This document shows, piece by piece, positions 32,435 to 39,601 of a stretch of DNA of 40,695 bases. The DNA is from an uncultured bacterium. Lineage in GTDB: Bacteria > Bacillota > Clostridia > Oscillospirales > Oscillospiraceae. The notes below the pieces were generated by a model. That model was not told the DNA's origin and made no database searches. It saw nothing but the letters and a program-made list of their open reading frames with translations. Location of the stretch: NCBI GenBank assembly GCA_947073515.1, contig CAMTMC010000022.1, positions 1-40,695 of the forward strand. Reading direction: 5' to 3'. Each line of letters opens with the position of its first letter. The first letter of the stretch is position 1. The translations under genes and the position numbers were made by a program.

Positions 32435-32822
32435 AATCACCGACAACAGCGGCCTGGCCAAGGATGAGATGGAGGCCGCCGTGCTGCGAGCGCTGGAGAA
32501 GTGCGGGCTGGTGGCGGAGGGGTACGCCAAAAAGCTGTGTCCCGTGGACACGGGCAATCTCCGGAACAGCATTACCCACCGGGTGGAACCGGAGGAATCG
32601 GTTGTGTACATTGGAACCAACAGCGAATATGCCCCCTATGTGGAGCTTGGCACCGGTAAATATTACCCAGGAGGCCGTCAGACGCCCTGGGTGTACCAGG
32701 ACGCCCACGGAAACTGGCACCTGACCTATGGCCAGCGGGCCCAGCCGTACTTGAAACCGGCTGTGGCCGACCACGGGCCGCAGCACAGAAAAATCATTGA
32801 GGAGGAGCTAAAGGATGGATGA
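32424..32822 (+). CDS. HK97 gp10-like phage head-tail/minor structural protein
   Basis: 132 aa. The typical block CPVDTGNLRNSITH followed by VYIGTNSEYAPYVELGTGKY is the HK97 gp10 signature, and RAQPYLKPAV matches its usual end. These proteins act at the head-tail connection or as tail-completion proteins. Here it lies before the scaffold gene rather than after the major capsid gene, a known but less common order. It returns to GC-rich codon use. Confidence 0.85.
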   Translation: MEIKITDNSGLAKDEMEAAVLRALEKCGLVAEGYAKKLCPVDTGNLRNSITHRVEPEESVVYIGTNSEYAPYVELGTGKYYPGGRQTPWVYQDAHGNWHLTYGQRAQPYLKPAVADHGPQHRKIIEEELKDG

Positions 32823-32961
32823 CAAGACCATCAAAGCCGCAGAATCCATTCTTTCCAAAGGAGAGCGGGTGGAGTTGATCCCCGTGAGGAACGGGGTAAA
32901 AGTAATCCGGGTAAAGCGGGAAGAAATAAAAGAAAAGCTTCCATTTTCAAATAAATTGTGA
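32815..32961 (+). CDS. Small phage hypothetical protein, 48 aa
   Basis: Not recognised. Reads MDDKTIKAAESILSKGERVE then LIPVRNGVKVIRVKREEIKE. ATG at 32815 overlaps the previous gene by 8 bases, with GGAGGAGC upstream. The pattern (short helix, then a beta hairpin) is common among small phage proteins derived from the YqbH/XkdN-like region, but I cannot assign it. Confidence 0.6.
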   Translation: MDDKTIKAAESILSKGERVELIPVRNGVKVIRVKREEIKEKLPFSNKL

Positions 32962-32967
32962 TATAAT
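32959..32967 (+). promoter_or_regulatory. Extended -10 promoter before the scaffold gene leader
   Basis: TGATATAAT: an extended TG with perfect TATAAT (32962-32967). The -35 position is poor (TTCCAT). It would start a transcript at about 32974. Confidence 0.62.
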
Positions 32968-32973
32968 ACATCC

Positions 32974-33072
32974 AGAATTAAATATCGTTTGCCGCCGGTA
33001 AGCGTTCCGGCGGAACGTCCGAGCGTGGACATTCATTCCAGACATGGAGTGAGTGTCCACGCTTTTCTTTTT
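32974..33072 (+). ncRNA. Candidate leader RNA or small RNA with terminator
   Basis: About 100 bases from the promoter start to a strong terminator (arms 33022-33040 and 33045-33063, two G-U, then TTTTCTTTTTG). Two alternative upstream stems, CCGCCGG/CCGGCGG (32992-33013) and CGTTCC/GGAACG (33003-33017), exclude each other. It can be a small phage RNA or an attenuator controlling GP20 scaffold synthesis. Confidence 0.5.
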
Positions 33073-33151
33073 GTAAAACCCGCAAAGAACAGCGGTTTTA
33101 TGCAACGTTCGCCCCCAAAGAACTGGGGCCAAAGAAAAGGAGAACGACAAT

Positions 33152-33601
33152 ATGGCACTGACAAGAAAGTTTTTGAAAGCACTGGAAATCGAGGGCGACA
33201 AGGCGGAGCAGATCATTGAGGCTCATACAGAGACCATTGATGGCCTGAAAGCCAGCCTTGATACTGCCCAGGCCGACGCAAGCAAGCTGCCGGAAATCCA
33301 GAAGCAGTTGGAGGCAGCACAGGTGGAACTGGAGGCTGTGAAGAAAGACAGCTATAAGGTGAAGTATGAGGCTATCAAAGAGGACTTTGATGCTTACAAG
33401 GCCGAACAGGCCAAAAAAGAGAGCCGGGCGGCGAAAGAAACTGCTTACCGTGCGCTCTTGAAAGCAGCGGGGGTCAGCGACAAGCACATTGGCTCTATCT
33501 TGAAGGTCAGCGATGTGGATGGGGTCGAGCTCACCGACAAGGGGGAAATCAAGGGGGCGGACAAGCTGTCCGCATCCATCAAGGAGGAGTGGGCTGACTT
33601 T
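33152..33601 (+). pseudogene. Phage scaffold protein (minor structural GP20), 3'-truncated
   Basis: About 150 residues of a coiled-coil scaffold protein: RKFLKALEIEGDKAEQIIEA, long Ala/Gln/Glu helix, YRALLKAAGVSDKHIGSILK, then KLSASIKEEWADF. GP20 family members usually continue past this point with a polar tail; here the frame turns into CWGKIA and stops at 33622 inside the next element. Strong AAAGGAG ribosome site. The loss of the tail and of the capsid gene that should follow marks the insertion of the serine-recombinase element. Confidence 0.8.
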
Positions 33602-33655
33602 TGCTGGGGTAAGATAGCGTAACCATAAAAGATGGTGCGCTGTCTTACCCCAGCA
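33602..33655 (+). repeat. 18-bp inverted repeat at the element terminus
   Basis: Arms 33602-33619 and 33638-33655 match with one mismatch around an 18-base loop; TTTTGTATT follows rightward. It can act as terminator against phage transcription and/or as recombinase end site. Confidence 0.7.
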
Positions 33656-33665
33656 TTTTGTATTA

Positions 33666-35342
33666 TCAGACGGCAAAACTCTTGACATCAGTGCCAATTT
33701 GTCGGAAATAGGATATGCTTTCCGTCGGTTCATCGCCGCTGTCTACCTTGCCCACGAAGCTGTAAAAGATTTCGATTTTCCGTGTGTTCGTTTCTCTGTC
33801 CAGCTCATGGACTAAAATGCGGTCAATAAACTCATGGACGTTCTCATAGGTTAGTTCGCTGATCTCCGAGTACCGACGCACCAGTGCAACAAACCGCTTC
33901 ACATCCGCCCCTCGCTCGGCGGCGGTGTCAATCTCCTGCCGAAGTTCCGCCGCCCGTTTCGTCAGTGCCGCTTTCTCGTCCTCATAGCCAGAGGTCAGAA
34001 GCGCAAATTGCTCGTTCGACAAACGGCCCAAAGCCATGTCCTCATAAAGTTTGCGGAACAATACGTTGAGTTCCAGTAGCCGTTTGTCCGCTTTGTCCAG
34101 CTCCTTTTTCTGCTGGGCAAGGGCCTTTTTTGCGGCCTGCTCCCCGTAGTCGGCGGCGGTACGAACAAACTCCTGCTCATGCTCTTTCACATAGGACATG
34201 ATACGCTGTAAGTCGGCCAGGACAAGTTCTTTCAGCACACTTTTTCGGATGTAGTGCGTCGTGCAGAGAAAATCATTTCTGGCCCGGTTGCGATAATTGC
34301 CGCAGGTATAAGCGTGTTTCCGCTCCGGCGTTCCGGCTCCTTTTTGGAGATACATTTTATAGCCGCAATCCCCGCAGAACAGCAGCCCGGAAAACAGGTC
34401 AATTTCATCAGACTTGGTAGGGCGGTGGCGGGTGGCGATACGCTTTTGAGCAAGGGCAAAGGTTTCCTCGTCAATCAGCGGTTCGTGGGTGTTGGGGAAG
34501 AAATACCGTTTGTCCTCCGCATTTTTCCGTGTCTTTTTGGACTTATACGACACCTTGTAGGTTTTCGCCGTGATGGTATGGCCCAAATATTCTTGCCGGG
34601 TGAGAATGTCATACAGTGTTTTGTCCGGCCAGTTGTACCAGGCGTTCAGTTGGGGGCGGGGATGCTGTGTTCTTCCTGTCCGGCGGTAGCGGAGTTCACC
34701 AACGGTCAAAATCTCATTGTCCCGCAGCCAGTTTTGGATTTCACACATACGGTCGCCCCGCACATACATGGCGAAAATCCGCTTGACAACATGGGCGGTT
34801 TCCGGGTCAGGGATAAGATGATTTTTGTCCTCCGGGTCAATCAGATACCCATAGGGGGCCTCGCCGTTTACACGCTCCCCCCGCTGGGCCTTGGCCAGCT
34901 TCACCGCCCGGATTTTCTTGGAGGTATCGCGGGCGTAAAACTCATTAAACCAGTTTCGCAGAGGGGTAAATTCGTTGTCCTCCCGCGCCGTGTCCACACC
35001 ATCATTGATGGCAATGTACCGCACATCATACTCCGGGAAAATGATTTCGATAAGTTCTCCGGTTTTCAGATAGTTCCGGCCCAGACGGGAAAGGTCTTTC
35101 GTTATGACCGCCGCCACATTCCCGGCCTCTACCTCACGGAGCATGGCTTGAAGTCCCTCACGCTCGAAGCTGACCCCGGAAAATCCATCATCCACGAAAA
35201 AGCGGGTGTTAAAGAAATGGTGGTCGTCAGCGTACCTTTGCAAAATGATTTTTTGATTTTGGATGCTCTCACTCTCGCCAGCCTGCATATCCTCTTGGCT
35301 CAACCTGCAATAGAGGGCGGTGATTTTGCCTGCCTGCAACAT
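33666..35342 (-). CDS. Large serine recombinase (TnpX-type, DUF4368 group)
   Basis: 558-aa recombinase for integration and excision. The resolvase domain (1-150) has the nucleophile Ser15 in YCRLSQED and DLSRLGRNYL; the recombinase domain (about 160-290) includes EAPYGYLIDPEDKNHLIPDP; a zinc ribbon follows (LLFCGDCGYKMY ... YTCGNYR) and then a long coiled coil (about 370-500). I set the start at 35342, where AAAGGAGG precedes the ATG; the upstream extension lacks a ribosome site. It lies 11 bases from the inverted repeat at the element end. Confidence 0.94.
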   Translation of the reverse strand: MLQAGKITALYCRLSQEDMQAGESESIQNQKIILQRYADDHHFFNTRFFVDDGFSGVSFEREGLQAMLREVEAGNVAAVITKDLSRLGRNYLKTGELIEIIFPEYDVRYIAINDGVDTAREDNEFTPLRNWFNEFYARDTSKKIRAVKLAKAQRGERVNGEAPYGYLIDPEDKNHLIPDPETAHVVKRIFAMYVRGDRMCEIQNWLRDNEILTVGELRYRRTGRTQHPRPQLNAWYNWPDKTLYDILTRQEYLGHTITAKTYKVSYKSKKTRKNAEDKRYFFPNTHEPLIDEETFALAQKRIATRHRPTKSDEIDLFSGLLFCGDCGYKMYLQKGAGTPERKHAYTCGNYRNRARNDFLCTTHYIRKSVLKELVLADLQRIMSYVKEHEQEFVRTAADYGEQAAKKALAQQKKELDKADKRLLELNVLFRKLYEDMALGRLSNEQFALLTSGYEDEKAALTKRAAELRQEIDTAAERGADVKRFVALVRRYSEISELTYENVHEFIDRILVHELDRETNTRKIEIFYSFVGKVDSGDEPTESISYFRQIGTDVKSFAV

Positions 35343-35429
35343 GATAGTCCTCCTTTCCGGCGGCAGGCAAGCATGGTTCTGTACTGATGCCATTTTACCA
35401 CAAACCGCCGCCCGTGTCAGCTCAAAAAT

Positions 35430-35597
35430 TCACTGTTTGTCAAATATTCTGCTTTGTTCCATGTCCTTTTTGATAAGTTTGCGGATTTTCCTGTCCAGGC
35501 TGTCGGTCGCCCGGTCACTGGCCGAAGCGCAGACAAGATAGGTCGTTTTCCCAATTTGATGCTTTGTTGTGGTGACTTTACCCTGATTTTTCGGCAA
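35430..35597 (-). CDS. TnpW-like transposon protein, 55 aa
   Basis: Short gene read from a TTG at 35597 with GGGGG eight bases upstream. The protein has KHQIGKTTYLVCASASDRAT and DSLDRKIRKLIKKDMEQ, close to the IGxTTYxV...LxxKIxxLI pattern of TnpW-family proteins that sit beside large serine recombinases. Function unknown; possibly a recombination accessory factor. Start codon uncertain. Confidence 0.62.
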   Translation of the reverse strand: MPKNQGKVTTTKHQIGKTTYLVCASASDRATDSLDRKIRKLIKKDMEQSRIFDKQ

Positions 35598-35687
35598 AGA
35601 TGTTCCCCCTTTCCAAAACGCAGGACAAGGCCCGCAGGCGGGAGGAACAGGGAAAGGGTAAGCTGTTCCCCCAGCCAGGGCCGGTTA

Positions 35688-35924
35688 TCAGTTCACGCCG
35701 AGAATGGCGCGGATCAGTTTGTTTTCCAGGCGGCTTTTCATGTACTCATCCAGGCAGGCGTGGGGACAGCCGCTTTCATCGTAGATTGTCCGGGTGCAGA
35801 GCTTGTTTATGTAGCCCTCATAGTACCGCAAGACCTGCTCCACGGCATCAGCGTCCCCGGCGCGGGCCGCATCGCTCACCGCCAGCGGCAGCAAATCACG
35901 TCCCTTGTAGTTCCGGCGCTTCAT
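35688..35924 (-). CDS. Helix-turn-helix protein, Tn916 Orf8-like
   Basis: 78-aa protein (MKRRNYKGRDLLPLAVSDAA, VEQVLRYYEGYINKLCTRTI, LENKLIRAILGVN) of the HTH_16 family that accompanies the Orf7 sigma factor in Tn916-like and Tn1549-like elements. Start at 35924 has AAAGGAGG at nine bases. It follows the sigma gene by four bases. Probably works with the sigma factor to set transcription of the element. Confidence 0.85.
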   Translation of the reverse strand: MKRRNYKGRDLLPLAVSDAARAGDADAVEQVLRYYEGYINKLCTRTIYDESGCPHACLDEYMKSRLENKLIRAILGVN

Positions 35925-35928
35925 GGCG

Positions 35929-36354
35929 CTAACCTCCTTTCCTCGCTGTCAATTTTGTCCGCAGGACATTCAGCGATTTTGTCCTGCGCCGCTGGACGGC
36001 ACTCCGGGACAGGCCAAGGGCCTCACCAATCTCACTGTCTGTCAAGTCCAGAACCATGCGCAAAATCAAAATGCTTTGCTCCTGCTCTGGCAGACCGGCA
36101 AAGGCGTCGGCCACCTGTTGGCTTCTGATCAGCAGGTCACAGCCACAGTAAGAGAACACATAGCTGTCGCTGGGGTAGTCGTCGGCCGAACACAGCTTGT
36201 CCATCGCCGCTTGCGGCAGACGCTCCAACGACGTTTCCCGGCTGGCCCGCCGCTTCATTTCCCGGATATAGTCGATTGCCTCATGCTTCAACACGGTCTT
36301 GCAAAAGGCGTCAAACCTGCACCGTTCGCCATAGTCGCGGGGGTTGGTTTCCAT
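35929..36354 (-). CDS. Sigma-70-like factor, Tn916 Orf7-like
   Basis: 141-aa small sigma-like protein. Region 2-like part is short (CKTVLKHEAIDYIREMKRR); region 4 HTH is clear: LPEQEQSILILRMVLDLTDS followed by EIGEALGLSRSAVQRRRTKS. Start at 36354 has GGGGGTGAG upstream; the longer frame passes through the attenuator and is not coding. It is the first full gene of the regulatory operon and lies behind a leader peptide and terminator. Confidence 0.85.
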   Translation of the reverse strand: METNPRDYGERCRFDAFCKTVLKHEAIDYIREMKRRASRETSLERLPQAAMDKLCSADDYPSDSYVFSYCGCDLLIRSQQVADAFAGLPEQEQSILILRMVLDLTDSEIGEALGLSRSAVQRRRTKSLNVLRTKLTARKGG

Positions 36355-36496
36355 CTTCTCACCCCCTTTCGTTTGGGGATGGTGGTGGTACTTTCCCTTT
36401 CCGCTAACAGAGCGTTCAGCGGCACAGGTTTTGCGCGCAAAACCGCTTTCCGCAGAGAAAAAAGTGAAGAAAATTTTCCGGGCCGCAGGAAACGAC

Positions 36497-36531
36497 AAAA
36501 ACCGCCCGGCAGGTCATAGACCCGCCGGGCG
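36497..36531 (-). terminator. Attenuator between leader peptide and sigma gene
   Basis: 13-bp arms (36503-36515 and 36519-36531, one mismatch), ATA loop, then five T reading leftward. It lies after the 35-aa leader gene and before the sigma factor gene. Confidence 0.88.
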
Positions 36532-36556
36532 AAAGATAAACAATACTGTGTAGAAC

Positions 36557-36664
36557 CTACACTGTATAGTACATACTCGTGGCCGCAATAGTCCCCGGAG
36601 GAGGCTGGGCTTTTTTTGACAAATCAAGGGCTGTCAGATTGTGTCGAATGGCTGTGTACTTCAT
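36557..36664 (-). CDS. Putative 35-aa leader peptide
   Basis: Reads MKYTAIRHNLTALDLSKKAQ then PPPGTIAATSMYYTV. ATG at 36664 has GGAGG seven bases upstream, and that site lies in the loop of a stem AGCGGCT/AGCCGCT (36667-36690), so its translation may be controlled. It ends in a palindrome GTGTAG-AAC-CTACAC (36548-36562). The PPP tract could stall ribosomes. A terminator follows 26 bases after the stop, the classical layout of attenuation by leader translation, as known for Tn916 orf12. The role is inferred from layout. Confidence 0.6.
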   Translation of the reverse strand: MKYTAIRHNLTALDLSKKAQPPPGTIAATSMYYTV

Positions 36665-36694
36665 AGCGGCTGCCTCCTGTCAGCCGCTGGTAGA

Positions 36695-36723
36695 TATAAA
36701 AACGGCAGCTTTCGAGTTCTCAA
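36695..36723 (-). promoter_or_regulatory. Candidate promoter of the element's regulatory operon
   Basis: Leftward TTGAGA (36723-36718), 17-bp spacer, TTTATA (36700-36695), about 30 bases before the leader peptide start. It overlaps the terminator stem region behind the SirTM gene. Confidence 0.55.
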
Positions 36724-36784
36724 AAGCCGTCGTTTTTTACATGACGAATTGTGCTGTACGACGGCTTTTTTCTTTTGCCGTCGT
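36702..36784. terminator. Terminator pair after the SirTM operon
   Basis: Two stems built from related ACGGC/GCCGT units: arms 36758-36765/36777-36784 (8 bp) and an imperfect stem 36702-36730 ending in T-runs on both sides (rightward CGTTTTTT, leftward GTTTTTAT). Confidence 0.7.
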
Positions 36785-36804
36785 GCGGCAGATGGAGTTA
36801 TCAG

Positions 36805-37677
36805 TTATTCAAGAAGTTCTTTCAAAACCTTTTCTATATTGTAGCTAAGACAGATTGACTTGCTTTTTATTTGCTCCGGACAAACTGCTTCACCATAGTT
36901 GATACAAGCATAGACAGCCCTTGGATTTTGGGCGGTCATCTGCCAGAAGGGATATTTTATAATTCCCGGAGTGTTGTACCCCACACCCAATTCCAGGAAA
37001 ACCACCCGCTGTCCCGCATACCGCCGCAGGAAGTCTTGATAACAGTTTTGGGCCTGATACCACCCCGCATCCTGCACAAAGGTGTTGTCCGCCCGCAGGT
37101 TCATGGTCATGGGCTTGCCGCAGACGGGGCAGCGGGGAATAAGCTCTGCCGGTACTTTCATATCCCGCTGCTCGGCAAACATCCGGCGGACCGTTTCCTC
37201 GTTGTCATAGGCACGCTGATGGCATGGCTCTGAACATTGCCATAGACCATAGTCCCCCTGGGTGTAAAATAGACGCTTTTTATCAAATCCCGCAAGCTGA
37301 AATTGATAATCCACATTCGTTGTTAGAACAAAGTAGTCTTTGCCCTCCACTAAATTCAACAGGTCATCATAGACCGGCTTCGGGGCGCGCTCATAGCGGT
37401 TTATCATGATATGCCGGCTCCACCATGCCCAATATTCTTCCAGTGACGCAAACGGATAAAAGCCCCCGGAGTACATATCCCGGATACCGTACTTGTCGGC
37501 AAAATCCTTGAAATGTGTCTCAAACCGTTTGCCGGAATAGGTCAGTCCCGCCGAGGCGGACAGCCCCGCTCCCGCGCCAATCACTACTGCGTCCGCTCCG
37601 TCAAGGGCCTGTTTCAGCCGTTCAATCTGCTCCGAGTATACAGCGGTAGATTGTTTCGTCAATATCCTTGAAAACAT
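36805..37677 (-). CDS. SirTM-type (class M) sirtuin, predicted protein ADP-ribosyltransferase
   Basis: 290-aa NAD-dependent sirtuin. NAD site GAGAGLSASAGLTYSG (34-49), TTNVDYQFQ (119-127) and TQGDYGLWQCSEPC (139-152), plus zinc-type cysteines CPVCGKP. The residue that is the catalytic His in deacetylase sirtuins is Gln140 here, a mark of SirTMs. Known SirTMs (Staphylococcus, Streptococcus) ADP-ribosylate a lipoylated GcvH-like carrier and are reversed by the macrodomain protein of the same operon. Start at 37677 has GAGGGTG upstream and overlaps the macrodomain gene by 56 bases. No GcvH-L or lipoate ligase gene is seen nearby. Confidence 0.9.
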   Translation of the reverse strand: MFSRILTKQSTAVYSEQIERLKQALDGADAVVIGAGAGLSASAGLTYSGKRFETHFKDFADKYGIRDMYSGGFYPFASLEEYWAWWSRHIMINRYERAPKPVYDDLLNLVEGKDYFVLTTNVDYQFQLAGFDKKRLFYTQGDYGLWQCSEPCHQRAYDNEETVRRMFAEQRDMKVPAELIPRCPVCGKPMTMNLRADNTFVQDAGWYQAQNCYQDFLRRYAGQRVVFLELGVGYNTPGIIKYPFWQMTAQNPRAVYACINYGEAVCPEQIKSKSICLSYNIEKVLKELLE

Positions 37678-38412
37678 TGAAAATCACCCTCTTGATGGAC
37701 GTATCCTGCTGGAAAAAATCTGTAACAGTTTTGACAGCTATTTCAGCGGCCTCCTGGTTGGGAAAATGAAATTCCCCGGTGGAGATACAGCAGAACGCAA
37801 TGCTCTCTAACCCATGCTCCGCTACCAGTTCCAGACAGGAGCGGTAGCAGGACGCCAATTCCTCTCGGTCTCTGGCGGTAACGCATCCTTGGACAATGGG
37901 GCCGACCGTGTGCAGAACATACCGGCAGGGAGGTTGTATCCCTTTGTCAGCTTAGCCAGGCCTGTGGGTTCCGGGTAGCCCTGGGCATCCATGATTTGAT
38001 TGCACTCGTCCCGGAGCTGGAGACCCGCCGCCGAATGGATGGCGTTGTCGATACAGCCGTGGCAGGGGCAGAAATAGCCCAGCAGAGCGGAGTTGTCCGC
38101 ATCCACAATTGTGTCCACCTTTAATCGGGTAATATCCCCTTTCCAAACTGCTATCGGAGAATGTCCGTTGACGGCAGGTAGCACGGCTCCATCCACAACA
38201 CCCTTGCTGTCCCGTTCGGCAGACAGAAGTTCGTCCTGCACAGCAAGAAATTCCCGTTTCAGCGGCATGGGCGGACGGACATTCATCAGACTGCGGAGAA
38301 GTCTTCGCTGGCTTGGCAAGCCGGCTGGAAAGCCCTCCGTCTGGGACTGGTACTCCGGCATCTCCGCCAGCAGCATCGTGTTGAGTTGTTGTATTTGTTC
38401 CAGATATTCCAT
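37622..38412 (-). pseudogene. Zinc-dependent macrodomain ADP-ribosylhydrolase, frameshifted
   Basis: Partner hydrolase of SirTM, about 263 aa if repaired. The N-terminal helical part (1-90) and the first half of the macrodomain are in one frame: IVDADNSALLGYFCPCHGCI, then DNAIHSAAGLQLRDEC with the Cys-His-Cys zinc site. Near 37931 one base is missing: after KGYNLP the frame reads AGMFCTR, whereas the next frame gives RYVLHTVGPIVQG, the expected continuation, and ends SIAFCCISTGEFHFPNQEAA. Usual NAA at the ADP-ribose site reads DAD. The break may be real or a sequencing error. Start 38412 has GGGAGAG upstream. Confidence 0.85.
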
Positions 38413-38444
38413 AAACGGCTCTCCCGGTTTCTGATTTCAGGCCA

Positions 38445-38475
38445 CAGGCCGCCCCGCCTCACACGGGACGGCCTG
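38445..38475 (-). terminator. Intercistronic hairpin between SnoaL-like and macrodomain genes
   Basis: 12-bp arms (38445-38456, 38464-38475; one mismatch) with no T-run. It may lower expression of the downstream pair or protect the mRNA. Confidence 0.5.
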
Positions 38476-38489
38476 CGGATGTCGATTGC

Positions 38490-39320
38490 TTAAAACTTGC
38501 CGTTCTCGTTGGCCCAGGTGGACTTGTCAGCGATGGTTTCCATCACATCCCAATGCTCGGCAATCTTGCCGTCCTCCACCCGCCACAGGTCGTAGTAGCT
38601 GGTAGGGGTACCGCCGAAAGTTCCTTCACTGACAGCCAGGGCGAAATTCCCCTGGACCAGCACCTGATGGACGGTGGTGTAGATCATCTGGATGCCCTGC
38701 TCCGCAAGAGCGGCCAGCGCGGCGCCCAGGCCGGAGACTCCGTCCGCAATGCCGGTGTTGTGCTGGATATAGATGTCACCGCTGAAATAGTCGGGGATCT
38801 TGGCGGGGCTGTTCCCCTGCATCACGTCATACAGGAACGCTTTCACCAGTTCCCGGTTGGCCTCGGTTTTGTCCAGGTCAGTGATGGTCATAGCTCCGTC
38901 GGTCTGGGTATGGCCGGAGGGGTTGGGCGCGGCCAGCGCAGCCAGATTGTCCCAATGCTCGGTGATCTTACCGTCAGCGTCAAAGCGGAAGATGTCGAAG
39001 GCGACTTGCTCACCGGCCCCGGCAAAGTTGTAGAGGGTCTGGAGGAACACCTTGTCGCCGTCCTGGAAGGCGCGGATATTCTTCACTGTCGTCTTGACGG
39101 GTGCGGAGGCCAGGTACTCCACGGAGCCAACAAAGGCGTCCCGGCCAGTGCCGTAGGCCAGATTGTGCTGGATGTAGCCCTCAGCCAGCAAATTGCGGGC
39201 GGTAGCGGTATCGCCAGTGGCGAAGGTGTTGATCAGAGCGGTGGCTTTCTCAATGTTTGTCATGGTCGTGTTCTCCTTTTCGACGTTGTTGGTGTGGAAC
39301 AGTTTTTCAAAGATGCTCAT
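38490..39320 (-). CDS. Tandem SnoaL-like / NTF2-fold protein
   Basis: 276 aa with two SnoaL-type alpha-beta barrels: residues about 23-140 (NLLAEGYIQHNLAYGTGRDA, FDIFRFDADGKITEHWDNL) and about 148-276 (YFSGDIYIQHNTGIADGVSG, YYDLWRVEDGKIAEHWDVME). The repeated IQHN and GKI(T/A)EHWD pairs show an internal duplication. Two good starts exist: 39320 (AGGAGG at eight bases) and 39263 (AAAGGAG at nine bases). Members act as isomerases, hydrolases or ligand binders, often on reactive small molecules. First gene of the leftward operon, divergent from the HxlR gene. Confidence 0.85.
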   Translation of the reverse strand: MSIFEKLFHTNNVEKENTTMTNIEKATALINTFATGDTATARNLLAEGYIQHNLAYGTGRDAFVGSVEYLASAPVKTTVKNIRAFQDGDKVFLQTLYNFAGAGEQVAFDIFRFDADGKITEHWDNLAALAAPNPSGHTQTDGAMTITDLDKTEANRELVKAFLYDVMQGNSPAKIPDYFSGDIYIQHNTGIADGVSGLGAALAALAEQGIQMIYTTVHQVLVQGNFALAVSEGTFGGTPTSYYDLWRVEDGKIAEHWDVMETIADKSTWANENGKF

Positions 39321-39374
39321 GGGGAATACCTCCTGGGGTTTACTCGGCGGGGTGTTCCCCGTCCTTGTGTCCGC

Positions 39375-39456
39375 ATCATACAACACCTAAAATCATTTGA
39401 ACAGTACGCACAATATTGTGGTATAGGCACCTGAAGGTAACGATTGGACAGTTACC
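39375..39456. promoter_or_regulatory. Divergent control region of the SirTM cassette
   Basis: Holds a leftward -10 TATGAT (39380-39375) with a weak -35 (39403-39398), a perfect 12-bp palindrome CACAATATTGTG (39409-39420), and an inverted repeat GGTAAC-N9-GTTACC (39436-39456). Either repeat may bind the HxlR regulator encoded next to it. Confidence 0.6.
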
Positions 39457-39525
39457 AGGAGGAAACGAGTGTGTGATTTCAAGGGGTCTGGGCTTCCTGC
39501 CAGAAGGAAATTTTTTTCTGACGCC

Positions 39526-39555
39526 TTGACCCCGGCACAGGAGATACAGTAGAAT
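39526..39555 (+). promoter_or_regulatory. Promoter of the HxlR gene
   Basis: TTGACC (39526-39531), 18-bp spacer, TAGAAT (39550-39555), about 47 bases before the start codon. Confidence 0.68.
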
Positions 39556-39601
39556 GAGGCTGTACAGCATTTTAGAAACTAATAGACAGGAGGATACGGC
39601 A

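Larger units (their letters stand above)
20544..33601 (+). mobile_element. Prophage fragment (head-gene segment), itself split by an inserted element
   Basis: Contains portal (two pieces), zinc-ribbon protein, MuF-like head protein, small proteins, gp10-like protein and GP20 scaffold, all rightward and in the usual phage order. Terminase and the left phage arm are missing at 20543, and the right arm is cut at about 33601 by another element. About 4.3 kb is phage; the rest (20987-29734) is the inserted element. Confidence 0.82.

Noticed and set aside
33602..33655. Inverted repeat as an insertion-sequence end
   Set aside because: No transposase gene of IS type is near; the adjacent large serine recombinase explains the boundary better.
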